Source: Larix sibirica (lineage: Eukaryota; Streptophyta; Pinopsida; Pinales; Pinaceae). From it: a stretch of DNA of 26,460 nt. The stretch is taken from the NCBI GenBank assembly GCA_004151065.3, contig NWUY0300008775.1:1-26460 (forward strand), given 5' to 3'. Within the stretch, counting starts at the first letter, position 1. Each line of letters opens with the position of its first letter. The position numbers and the translations under genes are program-made. Positions 9,874-19,610 of this stretch are shown here, piece by piece. The notes beneath the pieces were generated by a model. That model ran no database searches. It was not told the DNA's origin and saw only the letters and a program-made list of their open reading frames with translations.

Positions 9874-10208
9874 TGTCGACTAATATAACACATAAGATGC
9901 AAGCACACATATGATGAAGAAGATGTTTTACCCTAGAAACCATTTAGAAGGAAAACCAACGACAATAGATCTACTATCCTTTACCACTCTGGCCAAGGCA
10001 TGGCCAATCCAGCCAACACCGACCACTCACAAGCATCTTACAATGGAGTTACGCAAGTCTTTAAGTAGGATTCATCACATGTCAATACCATGGGAAAATA
10101 CCATGGGTTATTGAAACCTATGGCCCCGTGAACAACCAACAGTAAACCTATTTGACCAAATCAAGGTTATCTCATTCACCCTTTAACCAAGTCAATATTA
10201 ACCTAACA
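9874..10208 (-). repeat. Nested element 3' LTR (copy 1)
   Basis: 335 bp, about 85% identical by eye to 11664-11999. Shared blocks include CTAATATAACACATAAGATG, CCAAGGCATGGCCAAT and GCATCTTACAATGGAGTTAC. Confidence 0.88.
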
Positions 10209-10221
10209 TTCCCTCCTTTAA
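10209..10221 (-). promoter_or_regulatory. Nested element polypurine tract (copy 1)
   Basis: On the minus strand TTAAAGGAGGGAA directly precedes the LTR start TGTTAGG. This is where plus-strand DNA synthesis is primed. Confidence 0.75.
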
Positions 10222-10838
10222 ACTTGACTTGGGTAAATACCAGCCCCCATCAAAGTTTTAATTAGGTATCAGGAATGACAACATGCCCCCCTCTTGAGTC
10301 TACCTAAATATACATCTAGACTCTACATAGGTGACCCACCAAGCCGAGGGTGAACGTGCCTAAACATGTTTGATAGTGATGTGCTCATTTACATTATAAT
10401 TTATTCCAACTCCATCACTACTTCACATCAATCCTTCCCATGTATGATCCACATACCATGTACAAATATTAGTTGAAGGATATCATATATTCATTACATC
10501 AATGAATTTCTAAATCTTGCACTGGCCACATTCTTTGTTCATTCTCATCTAATCCATCCAAATCTCCAATATTTTCATGATACTCCACCATTACCTCCAT
10601 ATCAAATGGTCATTATTTATTTATTATAAAAATGAATAAAACCTTAATGCAGTCTCATCTAGCTCTAGCATTCACAACCACCTTGGAGCCTCTTTTCATC
10701 ATTTCTTGTGATCATTCTCCATTCAGATCAATGGCTCCAAGTTTATCATGGCATGCCACACCAATAGCAATTGTTTAGAGTCAAGTCATCTACAAGCAAC
10801 ATATTTGCTCGTTGACTCATTGACACATGTGATTATTT
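10222..10838. other. Nested element interior, non-coding part (copy 1)
   Basis: No gag, protease, integrase or reverse transcriptase words on either strand, and no open frame worth calling. Confidence 0.6.
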
Positions 10839-10909
10839 TTGTTACCATGGATCAATAGACTTTTCATAGCCTTTGATAGTAAATTTGGGATAGTAAATCT
10901 TCCAAATGA

Positions 10910-11390
10910 TTACGTCGTTGATTGTTCAGTCTTGCAAACCATTTCTACCTCTCGGAAGCTTGGGAAACTCTCCACTCCACCACCAGTAGCCACCGCCGAG
11001 ATACCGCTCTTCCCAACTTCTTTCGCTTCTGCGTCCTCCTCCAAATATATAATTGCTCATCTTTTTCCTTCTCGCGATCGAAACTGCTGCTTCTCCTCTC
11101 TCTTTTTTTTCATTCTCATTGGTCGTCCTCTTTGCCATATATATATCATGCCTGAAAACGCTCAGTTCCAATCAAAACCCTTAAATGTAGATGAGATTGA
11201 AAGCACCCTCAGCTCCTACGACCTTGTTCTTGTTAAGTTGGAGCATTAAGTCCAACTTTATACACTGCTTCTGGATAAGCACCTCGTCGGTAACCAAGTC
11301 AACCTGCAAAGTCCCATACCAACTCGTTTGCCCATTGATTTTCTTCTCGATTTCCAGGTGGACATCAAGGACAGCCATCATCTAGGGTAG
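10910..11390 (+). other. CpG-rich gene-like block, possible captured host gene fragment (copy 1)
   Basis: About 18 CpG sites lie in roughly 480 bp, against about 4 in a comparable stretch of copia gag. A C/T-rich leader (10960-11140), like a plant 5' UTR, runs into ATG at 11149. The following frame reads MPENAQFQSK, then NVDEIESTLSSYDLVLVKL to a TAA at 11247. The same frame continues without another stop to about 11390 and includes YTLLLDKHLVGNQVNL. Third codon positions look non-random. I do not recognise the protein. The block is antisense to the host element, as often seen for captured sequence. The minus strand also has an open frame here (11181-11381), so strand is not certain. Confidence 0.4.
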
Positions 11391-11647
11391 CCCCTTCAAC
11401 GAAAGGTAGAGAAGCTTGGCCTTCATAACAAATTTCTTAGCCCAACTCTTCTCATGACAACGATAGCACAAATCTCATGCCAAAACACCACAAGTGGTTA
11501 AAATACCATATGATCTACCATATGTACAATGCCTCATTGCCTTGTGCAAAAACAAGAGTGACTTATTCTCTCCTTAGATATATCTAGGCTCTTATCCACC
11601 ATTAAGGAAACACCTAAGCCACTCTCATTAGAGACTCTAGGCCTATC

Positions 11648-11661
11648 GGGCTCTGATAGTA
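11648..11661 (-). promoter_or_regulatory. Nested element primer-binding site (copy 1)
   Basis: The minus strand reads TACTATCAGAGCCC two bases after the LTR end. It matches TGGTATCAGAGC at 10 of 12 positions, the initiator-tRNA-Met type. Confidence 0.78.
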
Positions 11662-11663
11662 GA

Positions 11664-11999
11664 TGTTAAGACTAATATAACACATAAGATGCGATCACAC
11701 AAACATGAAGAAGATGTTTTACACTAGCAACCTTTTATAAGGAAAACCAACAACAATAGATCTATTATCCTTGACCACTCCAACCAAGGCATGGCCAATT
11801 AGGCCAACACCAACCACTCACATGCATCTTACAATGGAGTTACTCAAGCCTTTAAGTAGGCTTCATCACATGTTAATACCCTGGCCAAATACCATAGGCT
11901 ATCCAAAACCATGGCCCCGTAAACGACCAATGGTAAACCCATTTGACCTAATCAATGTTATCTTAGTCACTCTTTAATGGAATCAAGATTAACCTTACA
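11664..11999 (-). repeat. Nested element 5' LTR (copy 1)
   Basis: 336 bp, the partner of 9874-10208. On the minus strand it starts TGTAAGG and ends TTAACA. Confidence 0.88.
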
Positions 12000-12103
12000 T
12001 TCTACAGATGAAGACCAAAGCCATGGCAATGATGATCATTCTTCTATACAAAAAATGAAGAGTATTAATGAAATTTATGCACAAGAACATAGGAGATATG
12101 GAA
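12000..12103 (+). pseudogene. Copia pol segment between integrase and reverse transcriptase, truncated by the junction
   Basis: A short open frame resumes copia pol after the nested element (STDEDQSHGNDDHS, then EIYAQEHRRYG). It is cut at the N and leads into LINE flank instead of reverse transcriptase. The complete continuation follows copy 2 at 17418. Confidence 0.8.
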
Positions 12104-12104
12104 N
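12104..12104. other. Single ambiguous base (N) at the duplication junction
   Basis: I noticed only this one non-ACGT character. It sits exactly between the end of copy 1 (ATATGGAA) and the start of copy 2 (TATATACCCC). The aligned base is C before copy 1 (6687) and T after copy 2 (17522), so the N may stand for a conflict between the two contexts. Confidence 0.95.
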
Positions 12105-12381
12105 TATATACCCCATGAAGCAATTGATGGGAGTTTGTTAAATTCCTTAAGTTCAAGCTTTTGTTGCCACTACTTGAAACACTCAACAACTAATCTCCCT
12201 AACAACAATCCTCTATCCAAATCGAGGTGTCCATTTCAACCAAGGCTTCCTTGAAGTAAGGACAAAAAATTAAGAAGTGTCCTTTGTTTTCCTCTTGATT
12301 CAAAAGGGATCCTCTAAATAATCTCTCTTTTTAACTTTGTAATTAAAAGAAAAATTGCAAAATTTGTCCAAGAGCCAAACA
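12105..12381 (-). pseudogene. LINE linker fragment (copy 2 of left flank)
   Basis: Repeat of 6688-6964 with one difference noted (G at 12224, A at 6807). It is flanking DNA rather than copia, so the second copia 5' end here did not come from a separate insertion. Confidence 0.85.
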
Positions 12382-12665
12382 TGTTAAACAATGAGTTGAC
12401 TATAGGAATTTTGTAAATGAGATTTCTCTAGAAGCTTATAAGCATCTAGACTTACATATTAGCCTTGACTATCGACATATAGGTTGGAATATCAAATTCG
12501 GGAAGTAGAATTCGATTTAGCAATAAGATCTCTACATATATTTTGGATTCTATTCTTCTTTTGTTAAATAGAATCAATGGTTGTTAATGATATTTTTCCT
12601 TTTTGTAATTTATCCTTGCTGCAATATTCTTCAGTGTTTTGTATCTCTTGTGTCCAGTCCTTTCA
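12382..12665 (+). repeat. Copia 5' LTR (copy 2)
   Basis: No differences from 6965-7248 were noticed. Confidence 0.88.
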
Positions 12666-12677
12666 TGCTATTAGAGC
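12666..12677 (+). promoter_or_regulatory. Copia primer-binding site (copy 2)
   Basis: Same TGCTATTAGAGC directly after the second 5' LTR. Confidence 0.8.
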
Positions 12678-12887
12678 TCCCAAGTTCATCGTGTTGAATT
12701 GTTGAGGTTCTCCTCAACTATATTACATTCAACCATATTGATTCTTTGAATTGTTTGGATATAATTTTTAAGCCAACCCATTCTCTTGTGGGTTGATTAT
12801 TTGGTCTCTAACATCATTGACTCAACAATTGAAGTTTTTCCCATATTTGTTGGAATTGTTTTTCAGATTGGGAGCTTGCAATATATA

Positions 12888-13832
12888 ATGCTCTTTGAGA
12901 AAAATCAATGTGGAGGATTGTTAACAAAGATGTTGGAAAACCTTAACAAAATGATCGGGAAAAACATATATGGAGAACCAAGCTTGAGCAAGCAAGAGGA
13001 TTGATTGGCAAGGCTTTAAACCCTGATCTTATTAGATGGTTTGTTGATTTAGATAACCCAATAGAAATGTGGAAAAGGTTAGAGGTTGATTACAAACATG
13101 TTGATCTTGCTAATGTGTTCCACATAAAAGAGGAAATATTGAATCTAGATCCTATTGATTTTGACAAAATGGCTAAATATTTGAATAAAGTGACATGTTT
13201 AATTCTCAAGTAGAGAAAATACATGCTAATTAAAAGAATAAAATTTTCCAGTTGATTTATATGGTTGAAAGTAAGCTTCCCTCAACTTTTAAAATGTTCA
13301 AAGAATCTGAAAAAGGGTGATTTTAGTTGAATCTCAAAGACCCTAAACAAAATTTTGATCAATTTTGTAAATCGATATTAGATAAAGAATCTTAAAGGAA
13401 GGATAAATTAAGAATTGTAGCTAAGAGCAAATAATTTTCTAGAAACTTTGAAGGTAATGAAAATAATTTCAAGCCATTTCATGATGGGGAGAAAAGTTTG
13501 AAAGGTTTTAACATAAATTTAGATCTAATGAGATGGCAAAGCAAGAAAAAAGAAAATCAATTGTTTGTAGGTATCGTTGAGGCGAGAATCACACACAACT
13601 ATTGTTTGAAGAAGAAGCAAGATCAAAGGCAACAATATAATCCTAAAGTGCAACAAGGAGATAAAGAAAGTAGAAGGGAAGATCAAGTTGAAGAACACTA
13701 TTTTTTGGTAGTTGACTCCAAGAAGCAAGAAAAGTCCGCCTTGGGTTATTCTAAATTGAATTCGCAACCAAAAACTGAATTTATTAAAAAGTGGGGTTAT
13801 TTGCTTATAGTTGCAATAAAGAAAGGGTGTTA
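12888..13832 (+). pseudogene. Copia gag (copy 2), frameshifted
   Basis: It carries the same frameshifts and stops as the first copy. The one coding difference noted is AAA to GAA at 13064-13066, which gives DNPIEMW. Glu is the residue I expect in related gag proteins, so copy 2 is more ancestral at this site. Confidence 0.75.
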
Positions 13833-15288
13833 GATTATGGTGCATATTTTCATATGACCAATGATAGATCATTATTTGTTGGTTTTTAAGAGGAAAAGAG
13901 ATTAGTCCAAGAAATTATTATTGGAAATAAAGTGAAATTAGATGCTTTGGGTATTGGATCTATTGATTTCAAAAGTGGATCTTTGAAGAATGTTTTGTTA
14001 ATGAAAGGATTAGTGGTCAATCTTATATCAATATGTAGTGTGTTAAAGTTGGTTATGAATTTGTTGCTTTAGTGGGTCGAGTCAACATTAATAGAGAAAT
14101 AATTGATCTATATATAATTATTGCTATAGGTATCATTGATCGTGATGTTGGCCTCTTTAAGCTTGTTGGTCTTGTTGATGGCAGTATAGCATCCAATGCT
14201 TTGATTGCTCATACAAATTATATGTCAAAATTGTGGCATGCTAGACTTGGACATATAAATTACATAAAATTGCTAGAGATGATAGCTAATAACATGGTTA
14301 GAATGCTTTGATTGCTCACAAAAATTATAAAAATTGTGGCATGATAGACTTGGACATATATATTACATAAAATTGCTAGAGATGATAGCTAATAACATGG
14401 TTAGAGGCTTGACAAAAAAATCAGTATTAGACGGAGTTTGTGAAGGTTGTGTTTTAAGGAAGCATCATCAAGATCCCTTTCCTTGAGGAAAAGCATGGAA
14501 AGCTAGACATACCTTACAACTCATGCATAGTGATCTATGTGAGCCAATGCATCATCCATAACTTTATGGTGCCAAGTATCTCTTAAATTTCATTAATGAT
14601 TACAGTAGAAGAGTGGGTTTAATTAATTGGAAAAAAAAAGTGAAGCATTTGTTTTCTTCAAGGAATTCAAAGCCTTGGTTGAAAATCAGAATGGTAACAG
14701 AATTAGTGTTGTGAGAAGTGATAGAGGGGGTGAATTTTACAATTATGCATTTGAATGATTTTGTGAAAAGCATGGTATTAAAATCCAAAGAATAGCTCTT
14801 TATACTCAACAAAATGGGGTAGTTGAGTGAATGAATAGAGCTTTGCTTGAGATGGCTTGATGCATGTTGCTCAATAAAAGTTTGCATAAATAATTAATAG
14901 GATACCCACAAAAACTCTTAAAAGTGTGACCTATGAAGAAGCATGGAGTGGTAGGAAGCCACATATTGGCTATTTTAAAGTTTTTGATTGCATTCCTTAG
15001 GCACACATTCTATGTGAAAAGAGAAAAAAAAAACCGAGAAGTCATTAGTGCTTGTTTGTGGGTTATAGTGAAGAATTAAAGGCTTATAGGTTATATGATT
15101 TGGTAATTGAAGAGGTTTTTGTGAATAGAGATGTAAATTTTGATGAGCTCATGGCTTCACCTTCTCACCTTTTAGCAACACATTCTTCCTTGTTTCCATA
15201 TATATTGCAAGAAAATGCCACTATTATTAATGGTAATGAGACACAATCTAGTGTTACATATTTCACAGGGGAGTATAATGATGAAGAT
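13833..15288 (+). pseudogene. Copia protease and integrase (copy 2), degenerate
   Basis: Same motifs and the same four integrase-region TGA stops as copy 1. It differs in a short cluster at about 14658-14690, where it reads FKEFKALVENQNG in one frame. In copy 1 the same place reads FQKFKALVET followed by a stop. The copy 2 reading is the family-like one. The extra A in the A-run near 14631-14639 shifts all later coordinates by one. Confidence 0.8.
14195..14404. repeat. Short tandem duplication in the pre-integrase zinc finger (copy 2)
   Basis: Units 14195-14301 and 14302-14404. The second unit has C at 14349 (GACTTGG), matching the first unit, where copy 1 has A at 8932. Confidence 0.9.
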
Positions 15289-15291
15289 GTA

Positions 15292-15626
15292 TGTCGACTA
15301 ATATAACACATAAGATGCAAGCACACATATGATGAAGAAGATGTTTTACCCTAGAAACCATTTAGAAGGAAAACCAACGACAATAGATCTACTATCCTTT
15401 ACCACTCTGGCCAAGGCATGGCCAATCCAGCCAACACCGACCACTCACAAGCATCTTACAATGGAGTTACGCAAGTCTTTAAGTAGGATTCATCACATGT
15501 CAATACCATGGGAAAATACCATGGGTTATTGAAACCTATGGCCCCGTGAACAACCAACAGTAAACCTATTTGACCAAATCAAGGTTATCTCATTCACCCT
15601 TTAACCGAGTCAATATTAACCTAACA
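15292..15626 (-). repeat. Nested element 3' LTR (copy 2)
   Basis: Same as 9874-10208 apart from a G near 15604. Confidence 0.88.
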
Positions 15627-15639
15627 TTCCCTCCTTTAA

Positions 15640-16256
15640 ACTTGACTTGGGTAAATACCAGCCCCCATCAAAGTTTTAATTAGGTATCAGGAATGACAAC
15701 ATGCCCCCCTCTTGAGTCTACCTAAATATACATCTAGACTCTACATAGGTGACCCACCAAGCCGAGGGTGAACGTGCCTAAACATGTTTGATAGTGATGT
15801 GCTCATTTACATTATGATTAATTCCAACTCCATCACTACTTCACATCAATCCTTCCCATGTATGATCCACATACCATGTACATATATTAGTTGAAGGATA
15901 TCATATATTCATTACATCAATGAATTTCTAAATCTTGCACTGGCCACATTCTTTGTTCATTCTCATCTAATCCATCCAAATCTCCAATATTTTCATGATA
16001 CTCCACCATTACCTCCATATCAAATGGTCATTATTTATTTATTATAAAAATGAATAAAACCTTAATGCAGTCTCATCTAGCTCTAGCATTCACAACCACC
16101 TTGGAGCCTCTTTTCATCATTTCTTGTGATCATTCTCCATTCAGATCAATGGCTCCAAGTTTATCATGGCATGCCACACCAATAGCAATTGTTTAGAGTC
16201 AAGTCATCTACAAGCAACATATTTGCTCGTTGACTCATTGACACATGTGATTATTT
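15640..16256. other. Nested element interior, non-coding part (copy 2)
   Basis: As 10222-10838. Nothing coding recognised. Confidence 0.6.
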
Positions 16257-16327
16257 TTGTTACCATGGATCAATAGACTTTTCATAGCCTTTGATAGTAA
16301 ATTTGGGATAGTAAATCTTCCAAATGA

Positions 16328-16808
16328 TTACGTCGTTGATTGTTCAGTCTTGCAAACCATTTCTACCTCTCGGAAGCTTGGGAAACTCTCCACTCCACCA
16401 CCAGTAGCCACCGCCGAGATACCGCTCTTCCCAACTTCTTTCGCTTCTGCGTCCTCCTCCAAATATATAATTGCTCATCTTTTTCCTTCTCGCGATCGAA
16501 ACTGCTGCTTCTCCTCTCTCTTTTTTTTCATTCTCATTGGTCGTCCTCTTTGCCATATATATATCATGCCTGAAAACGCTCAGTTCCAATCAAAACCCTT
16601 AAATGTAGATGAGATTGAAAGCACCCTCAGCTCCTACGACCTTGTTCTTGTTAAGTTGGAGCATTAAGTCCAACTTTATACACTGCTTCTGGATAAGCAC
16701 CTCGTCGGTAACCAAGTCAACCTGCAAAGTCCCATACCAACTCGTTTGCCCATTGATTTTCTTCTCGATTTCCAGGTGGACATCAAGGACAGCCATCATC
16801 TAGGGTAG
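16328..16808 (+). other. CpG-rich gene-like block (copy 2)
   Basis: I saw no difference from 10910-11390. The candidate ATG is at 16567 and the in-frame TAA at 16665. Confidence 0.4.
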
Positions 16809-17081
16809 CCCCTTCAACGAAAGGTAGAGAAGCTTGGCCTTCATAACAAATTTCTTAGCCCAACTCTTCTCATGACAACGATAGCACAAATCTCATGCCA
16901 AAACACCACAAGTGGTTAAAATACCATATGATCTACCATATGTACAATGCCTCATTGCCTTGTGCAAAAACAAGAGTGACTTATTCTCTCCTTAGATATA
17001 TCTAGGCTCTTATCCACCATTAAGGAAACACCTAAGCCACTCTCATTAGAGACTCTAGGCCTATCGGGCTCTGATAGTAGA

Positions 17082-17417
17082 TGTTAAGACTAATATAACA
17101 CATAAGATGCGAGCACACAAACATGAAGAAGATGTTTTACACTAGCAACCTTTTATAAGGAAAACCAACAACAATAGATCTATTACCCTTGACCACTCCA
17201 ACCAAGGCATGGCCAATTAGGCCAACACCAACCACTCACATGCATCTTACAATGGAGTTACTCAAGCCTTTAAGTAGGCTTCATCACATGTTAATACCCT
17301 GGCCAAATACCATAGGCTATCCAAAACCATGGCCCCGTAAACGACCAATGGTAAACCCATTTGACCTAATCAATGTTATCTTAGTCACTCTTTAATGGAA
17401 TCAAGATTAACCTTACA
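17082..17417 (-). repeat. Nested element 5' LTR (copy 2)
   Basis: Partner of 15292-15626, with the primer-binding site adjacent at 17066-17079. Confidence 0.88.
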
Positions 17418-18610
17418 TTCTACAGATGAAGACCAAAGCCATGGCAATGATGATCATTCTTCTATACAAAAAATGAAGAGTATTAATGAAATTTATGCAC
17501 AAGAACATAGGAGATATGGAATTGCACTTATGACAAAGGTATTACAAACCAAAGAACTAGACTCATTTGAGGAAAATAGAGGAAAGAAAGATTGAGAACA
17601 AGCCATGAAAGCAGAATATGCGGCATTCATGAAGAACCAAACATGGGATCTTGTGTCCCATCCTAAAGGTATAAATGTCAATGATTGCAAATTTATAAGA
17701 AAAAAATTACTTCAGATGGGGCCATAGAGAAATTCAAAGGCAGATTTGTAGTTAAAGGTTGTAATCATAAAGAATGCATTGATTATAACGAAACAATTGC
17801 ACATGTCATAAACACAAATACTATTCGAATCATTATTCCTCTAGCTGCAAGTCTCGGTTGGCATATTCATCAAATGGATGTTAAGAATGCATTCTTGAAT
17901 GAATATCTTTATGAAGAAATACACATGGACCAATCACCTAGTTTTGTGGATCAAAACATCCTCAATTTTTGTTTGCAAGTTGAAGAAATCACTTTATGGA
18001 CTTAAACATGCTTCAAGGGCATGGAATGAAAAAATAGATATGTATTTTCAATAGTATGGGTTCAAAAAACGCAAATCAGATTTAAGTATCTATGTAAAGA
18101 AAATTCGGGGACATATCCTTCTTACTGTTGTTTATGTAAATGCTTTGCTCATTTATGGTCCAAATATTGAGTTGATCAAAATTTTGAAATCAGATCATCA
18201 AAGAACATTTGATATGAGTGATTTAAGTGAGCTGAAATATTTTATTGGTTTGCAAGTTTGTACACCGCATGATGGCTTGTTTCTTTCATAATCAAAATAT
18301 GCGTTGGATATTTTAAAAGAAATTAAAATGCCTGATTGCAAATATGTTTCTACTCCATTTCAACATGGAGTCAAGCTTAACAACGAATGTCCTTCCAACA
18401 AGGTGGATGCTACATTATATAGGCAACTTGCTTGTAGCCCGATTTATTTAACACACACTAGGCCAAACACTTGCTTTGTAGTCAATCTTATATCCAGATT
18501 TATGCAAGAGCATAGAGAAAATAATTGGTTGGCTACTAAAAGAGTTTTGTGCTACATTCGTGGTACAATACACTATGGCATCCATTATGCCTACCAATCC
18601 CACATTTATT
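17418..18610 (+). pseudogene. Copia reverse transcriptase, degenerate
   Basis: The enzyme copies element RNA into DNA. The frame runs EIYAQEHRRYGIA, EQAMKAEYAAF, TWDLVSHPKGIN, FKGRFVVKGCNHKE, DYNET and HQMDVKNAFLN (first catalytic Asp at 17877-17879). It then shifts by one base near 17965 and continues with SLYGLKHASRAWNEKID. The YVDD box reads Y-V-N-A at 18133-18144, so both catalytic Asp are gone. Next are DMSDLSELKYFIGLQV and, from 18304, DILKEIKMPDCKYVSTPF. Few other stops occur (for example TAG near 18051 and TAA near 18288). It is present once, because the duplication ends at 17521. Identification is firm; it is catalytically dead. Confidence 0.88.
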
Positions 18611-19096
18611 TGGTAGGATACACTGATTTAGAATGGGTTGGTGATGTCAATGACAAGAAACCCACAATTTGTTGTGTTTTTCATCTTGATGAAGACCATT
18701 GAAATGGAGTGGTAAAAAACAATCAACAACATCTTTATCCTCTTTTGAGCAGAGTATAAAGCAATAAAAAACAAGAAAAGATGCAGTGTGGATTCGAAAT
18801 GTCTTATTTAAGCTTAGTTTTACCCAAAATTCCACAACTACTATATTTTGTGATAGTCAAAGTATGATACAAGTTGCATACAATCTAGGTTTTCATACTA
18901 AAATCAAACATGTTGAGATTGATCACCATTACATCCAAGATCTTATCCAAGATCAAGTTGTCAAATTATAATATTGTTGCAGTGTTGAATAGATTGTTGA
19001 TGTTTTTACCAAGGGTATAATTGAAGCCAAACTTTTAACGATACAAGGCATGCATGGCATGATGGAGGTAGGCATTAAGGGGGGAGCACATGTATA
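18611..19096 (+). pseudogene. Copia RNase H and pol C-terminus, degenerate
   Basis: GYTDLEWVGDVNDKKPT starts the domain (family GYTDSDWAGD). FCDSQSM, HTKIKHVEIDHHYI and DVFTKG follow in other frames after frameshifts near 18700, 18790 and 18970. The end has the G-M-H-G-M block usual before the copia stop. It removes RNA from the hybrid during replication. The central Glu region is not readable in one frame. Confidence 0.82.
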
Positions 19097-19158
19097 ATGT
19101 CTCACTCTCTTTCTTGTTATTTTATAAGTCTTTTTGTCAATTCCCTCTAGTCATTCTT

Positions 19159-19169
19159 AATGGGGGGAT
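19159..19169 (+). promoter_or_regulatory. Copia polypurine tract
   Basis: AATGGGGGGAT directly precedes the LTR start TGTTAAAC. A second purine run (AAGGGGGGAG, 19077-19086) lies 80 bp upstream. Confidence 0.7.
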
Positions 19170-19509
19170 TGTTAAACAATGTAAGAGCTAACTATCAAAT
19201 TTATTCTAGATAAGAATTCTATAGAAGCTTCTAGACTTTAGACTCCTCTAGAAGATATTAAATTAATTGAGTAAATTAGTAAACTATAACTATAAATATG
19301 TATTAGCCTTTCCTATCGGCATACAAATTGGAATATCAAATTCGGGAATTAGAATTAGATTTAGCAATTAGACTTTTGCATATATTTTGGATTGTATTCT
19401 TCTTGTTATTAAATAGAATCAATCTTTGTAATGTTATTTTTCCTTTTTTGTAATTTATCCTTTCTGCAATATTCTTTGATGCTTTGCGTCTTTTTTTTAA
19501 ATTCTTTCA
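19170..19509 (+). repeat. Copia 3' LTR
   Basis: 340 bp, TGTTAAACAATG to TTCTTTCA. It aligns with 6965-7248, including the shared tail from ATATCAAATTCGGGA onward. An extra block near 19190-19290 is missing or shortened in the 5' LTR. Confidence 0.88.
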
Positions 19510-19610
19510 AAAAATCATGAAAGATGAAAAGACGCATAAGATGGTCAACCTTCCAAGGCAACCTATTAAATATGAAGGTTGTGGAGAAGAAAGTCATTCA
19601 TTCAATAAAA
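19510..19610 (-). pseudogene. Possible LINE fragment abutting the copia 3' LTR
   Basis: On the minus strand the words VDHLM and FIFHDF read toward the LTR edge. Plant LINE zinc-ribbon regions have DHLF...FW here, and the left flank of the copia begins with W-L-L. This suggests the other half of the target LINE. The match is short. The plus strand also has a zinc-knuckle-like word (EGCGEESH), so the call is weak. Confidence 0.3.

Larger units (their letters stand above)
9874..11999 (-). mobile_element. Nested non-autonomous LTR element (copy 1)
   Basis: Two direct repeats of about 335 bp flank a 1.45 kb interior. Read on the minus strand, both LTRs start TGT and end ACA. The 5' LTR (11999-11664) is followed by ACTATCAGAGCCC, a tRNA-iMet-like primer-binding site, and the 3' LTR (10208-9874) is preceded by the purine tract TTAAAGGAGGGAA. 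There is no gag or pol in the interior, so movement would depend on another element's proteins, as for LARD or TRIM-like elements. The flanking pentamers ATGTA and TTCTA agree at only 3 of 5 positions, so the target-site duplication is uncertain. It interrupts copia pol. The interior carries a CpG-rich gene-like block. Confidence 0.85.
6688..12103. repeat. 5.4 kb direct repeat, copy 1
   Basis: This 5416 bp segment recurs at 12105-17521. The copies differ at about 16 positions plus a 1 bp length change in an A-run (8 A near 9223 against 9 A in copy 2), which is about 0.3%. Copy 1 spans 277 bp of flanking LINE, the copia 5' LTR, gag, protease, integrase, the nested non-autonomous LTR element and the first 104 bp of pol beyond it. 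It stops within pol, directly before an N. Confidence 0.97.
15292..17417 (-). mobile_element. Nested non-autonomous LTR element (copy 2)
   Basis: Same insertion at the same site as 9874-11999, so the 5.4 kb duplication came after it. LTRs are at 15292-15626 and 17082-17417, polypurine tract at 15627-15639, primer-binding site at 17066-17079. Several scattered substitutions separate it from copy 1 (near 15604, 15820, 15889, 17112 and 17185). Confidence 0.85.
12105..17521. repeat. 5.4 kb direct repeat, copy 2
   Basis: This 5417 bp second copy continues into the rest of copia pol, while copy 1 carries the true left flank. Reading from copy 1's flank into copy 2's right end gives a colinear copia element, so only one copy is needed to explain the locus. 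The copy was not made by transposition, because it begins in flanking LINE DNA and ends within pol. Confidence 0.97.
6965..19509 (+). mobile_element. Degenerate Ty1/copia LTR retrotransposon with internal duplication and nested element
   Basis: The order is LTR, tRNA-iMet-type primer-binding site, gag, protease, integrase, reverse transcriptase, RNase H, polypurine tract, LTR, with integrase before reverse transcriptase as defines Ty1/copia. The span is 12,545 bp. Subtracting one 5,417 bp duplicate and the 2,126 bp nested element leaves about 5.0 kb, normal for the family. The flanks are AAACA (6960-6964) and AAAAA (19510-19514), a possible decayed 5 bp target-site duplication, but low-complexity. 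Stops, frameshifts and lost catalytic residues show that it cannot move on its own. Confidence 0.9.

Noticed and set aside
10839-11249. 136-codon plus-strand open frame as an intact gene
   Set aside because: Its first half is the C/T-rich leader, which is open by chance. Only the part from the ATG at 11149 looks coding, and that ends in a stop after 33 codons. It lies inside a nested LTR element, so I call it a possible captured fragment.
9869-12004. Target-site duplication of the nested element
   Set aside because: The flanking pentamers ATGTA and TTCTA match at only 3 of 5 positions. This may be decay, but it cannot be claimed as a duplication.
12382-19509. A second, independent copia insertion at 12382
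   Set aside because: The sequence before this LTR is the same LINE flank as before 6965, and the nested element is at the identical site. A separate insertion would have a different flank.
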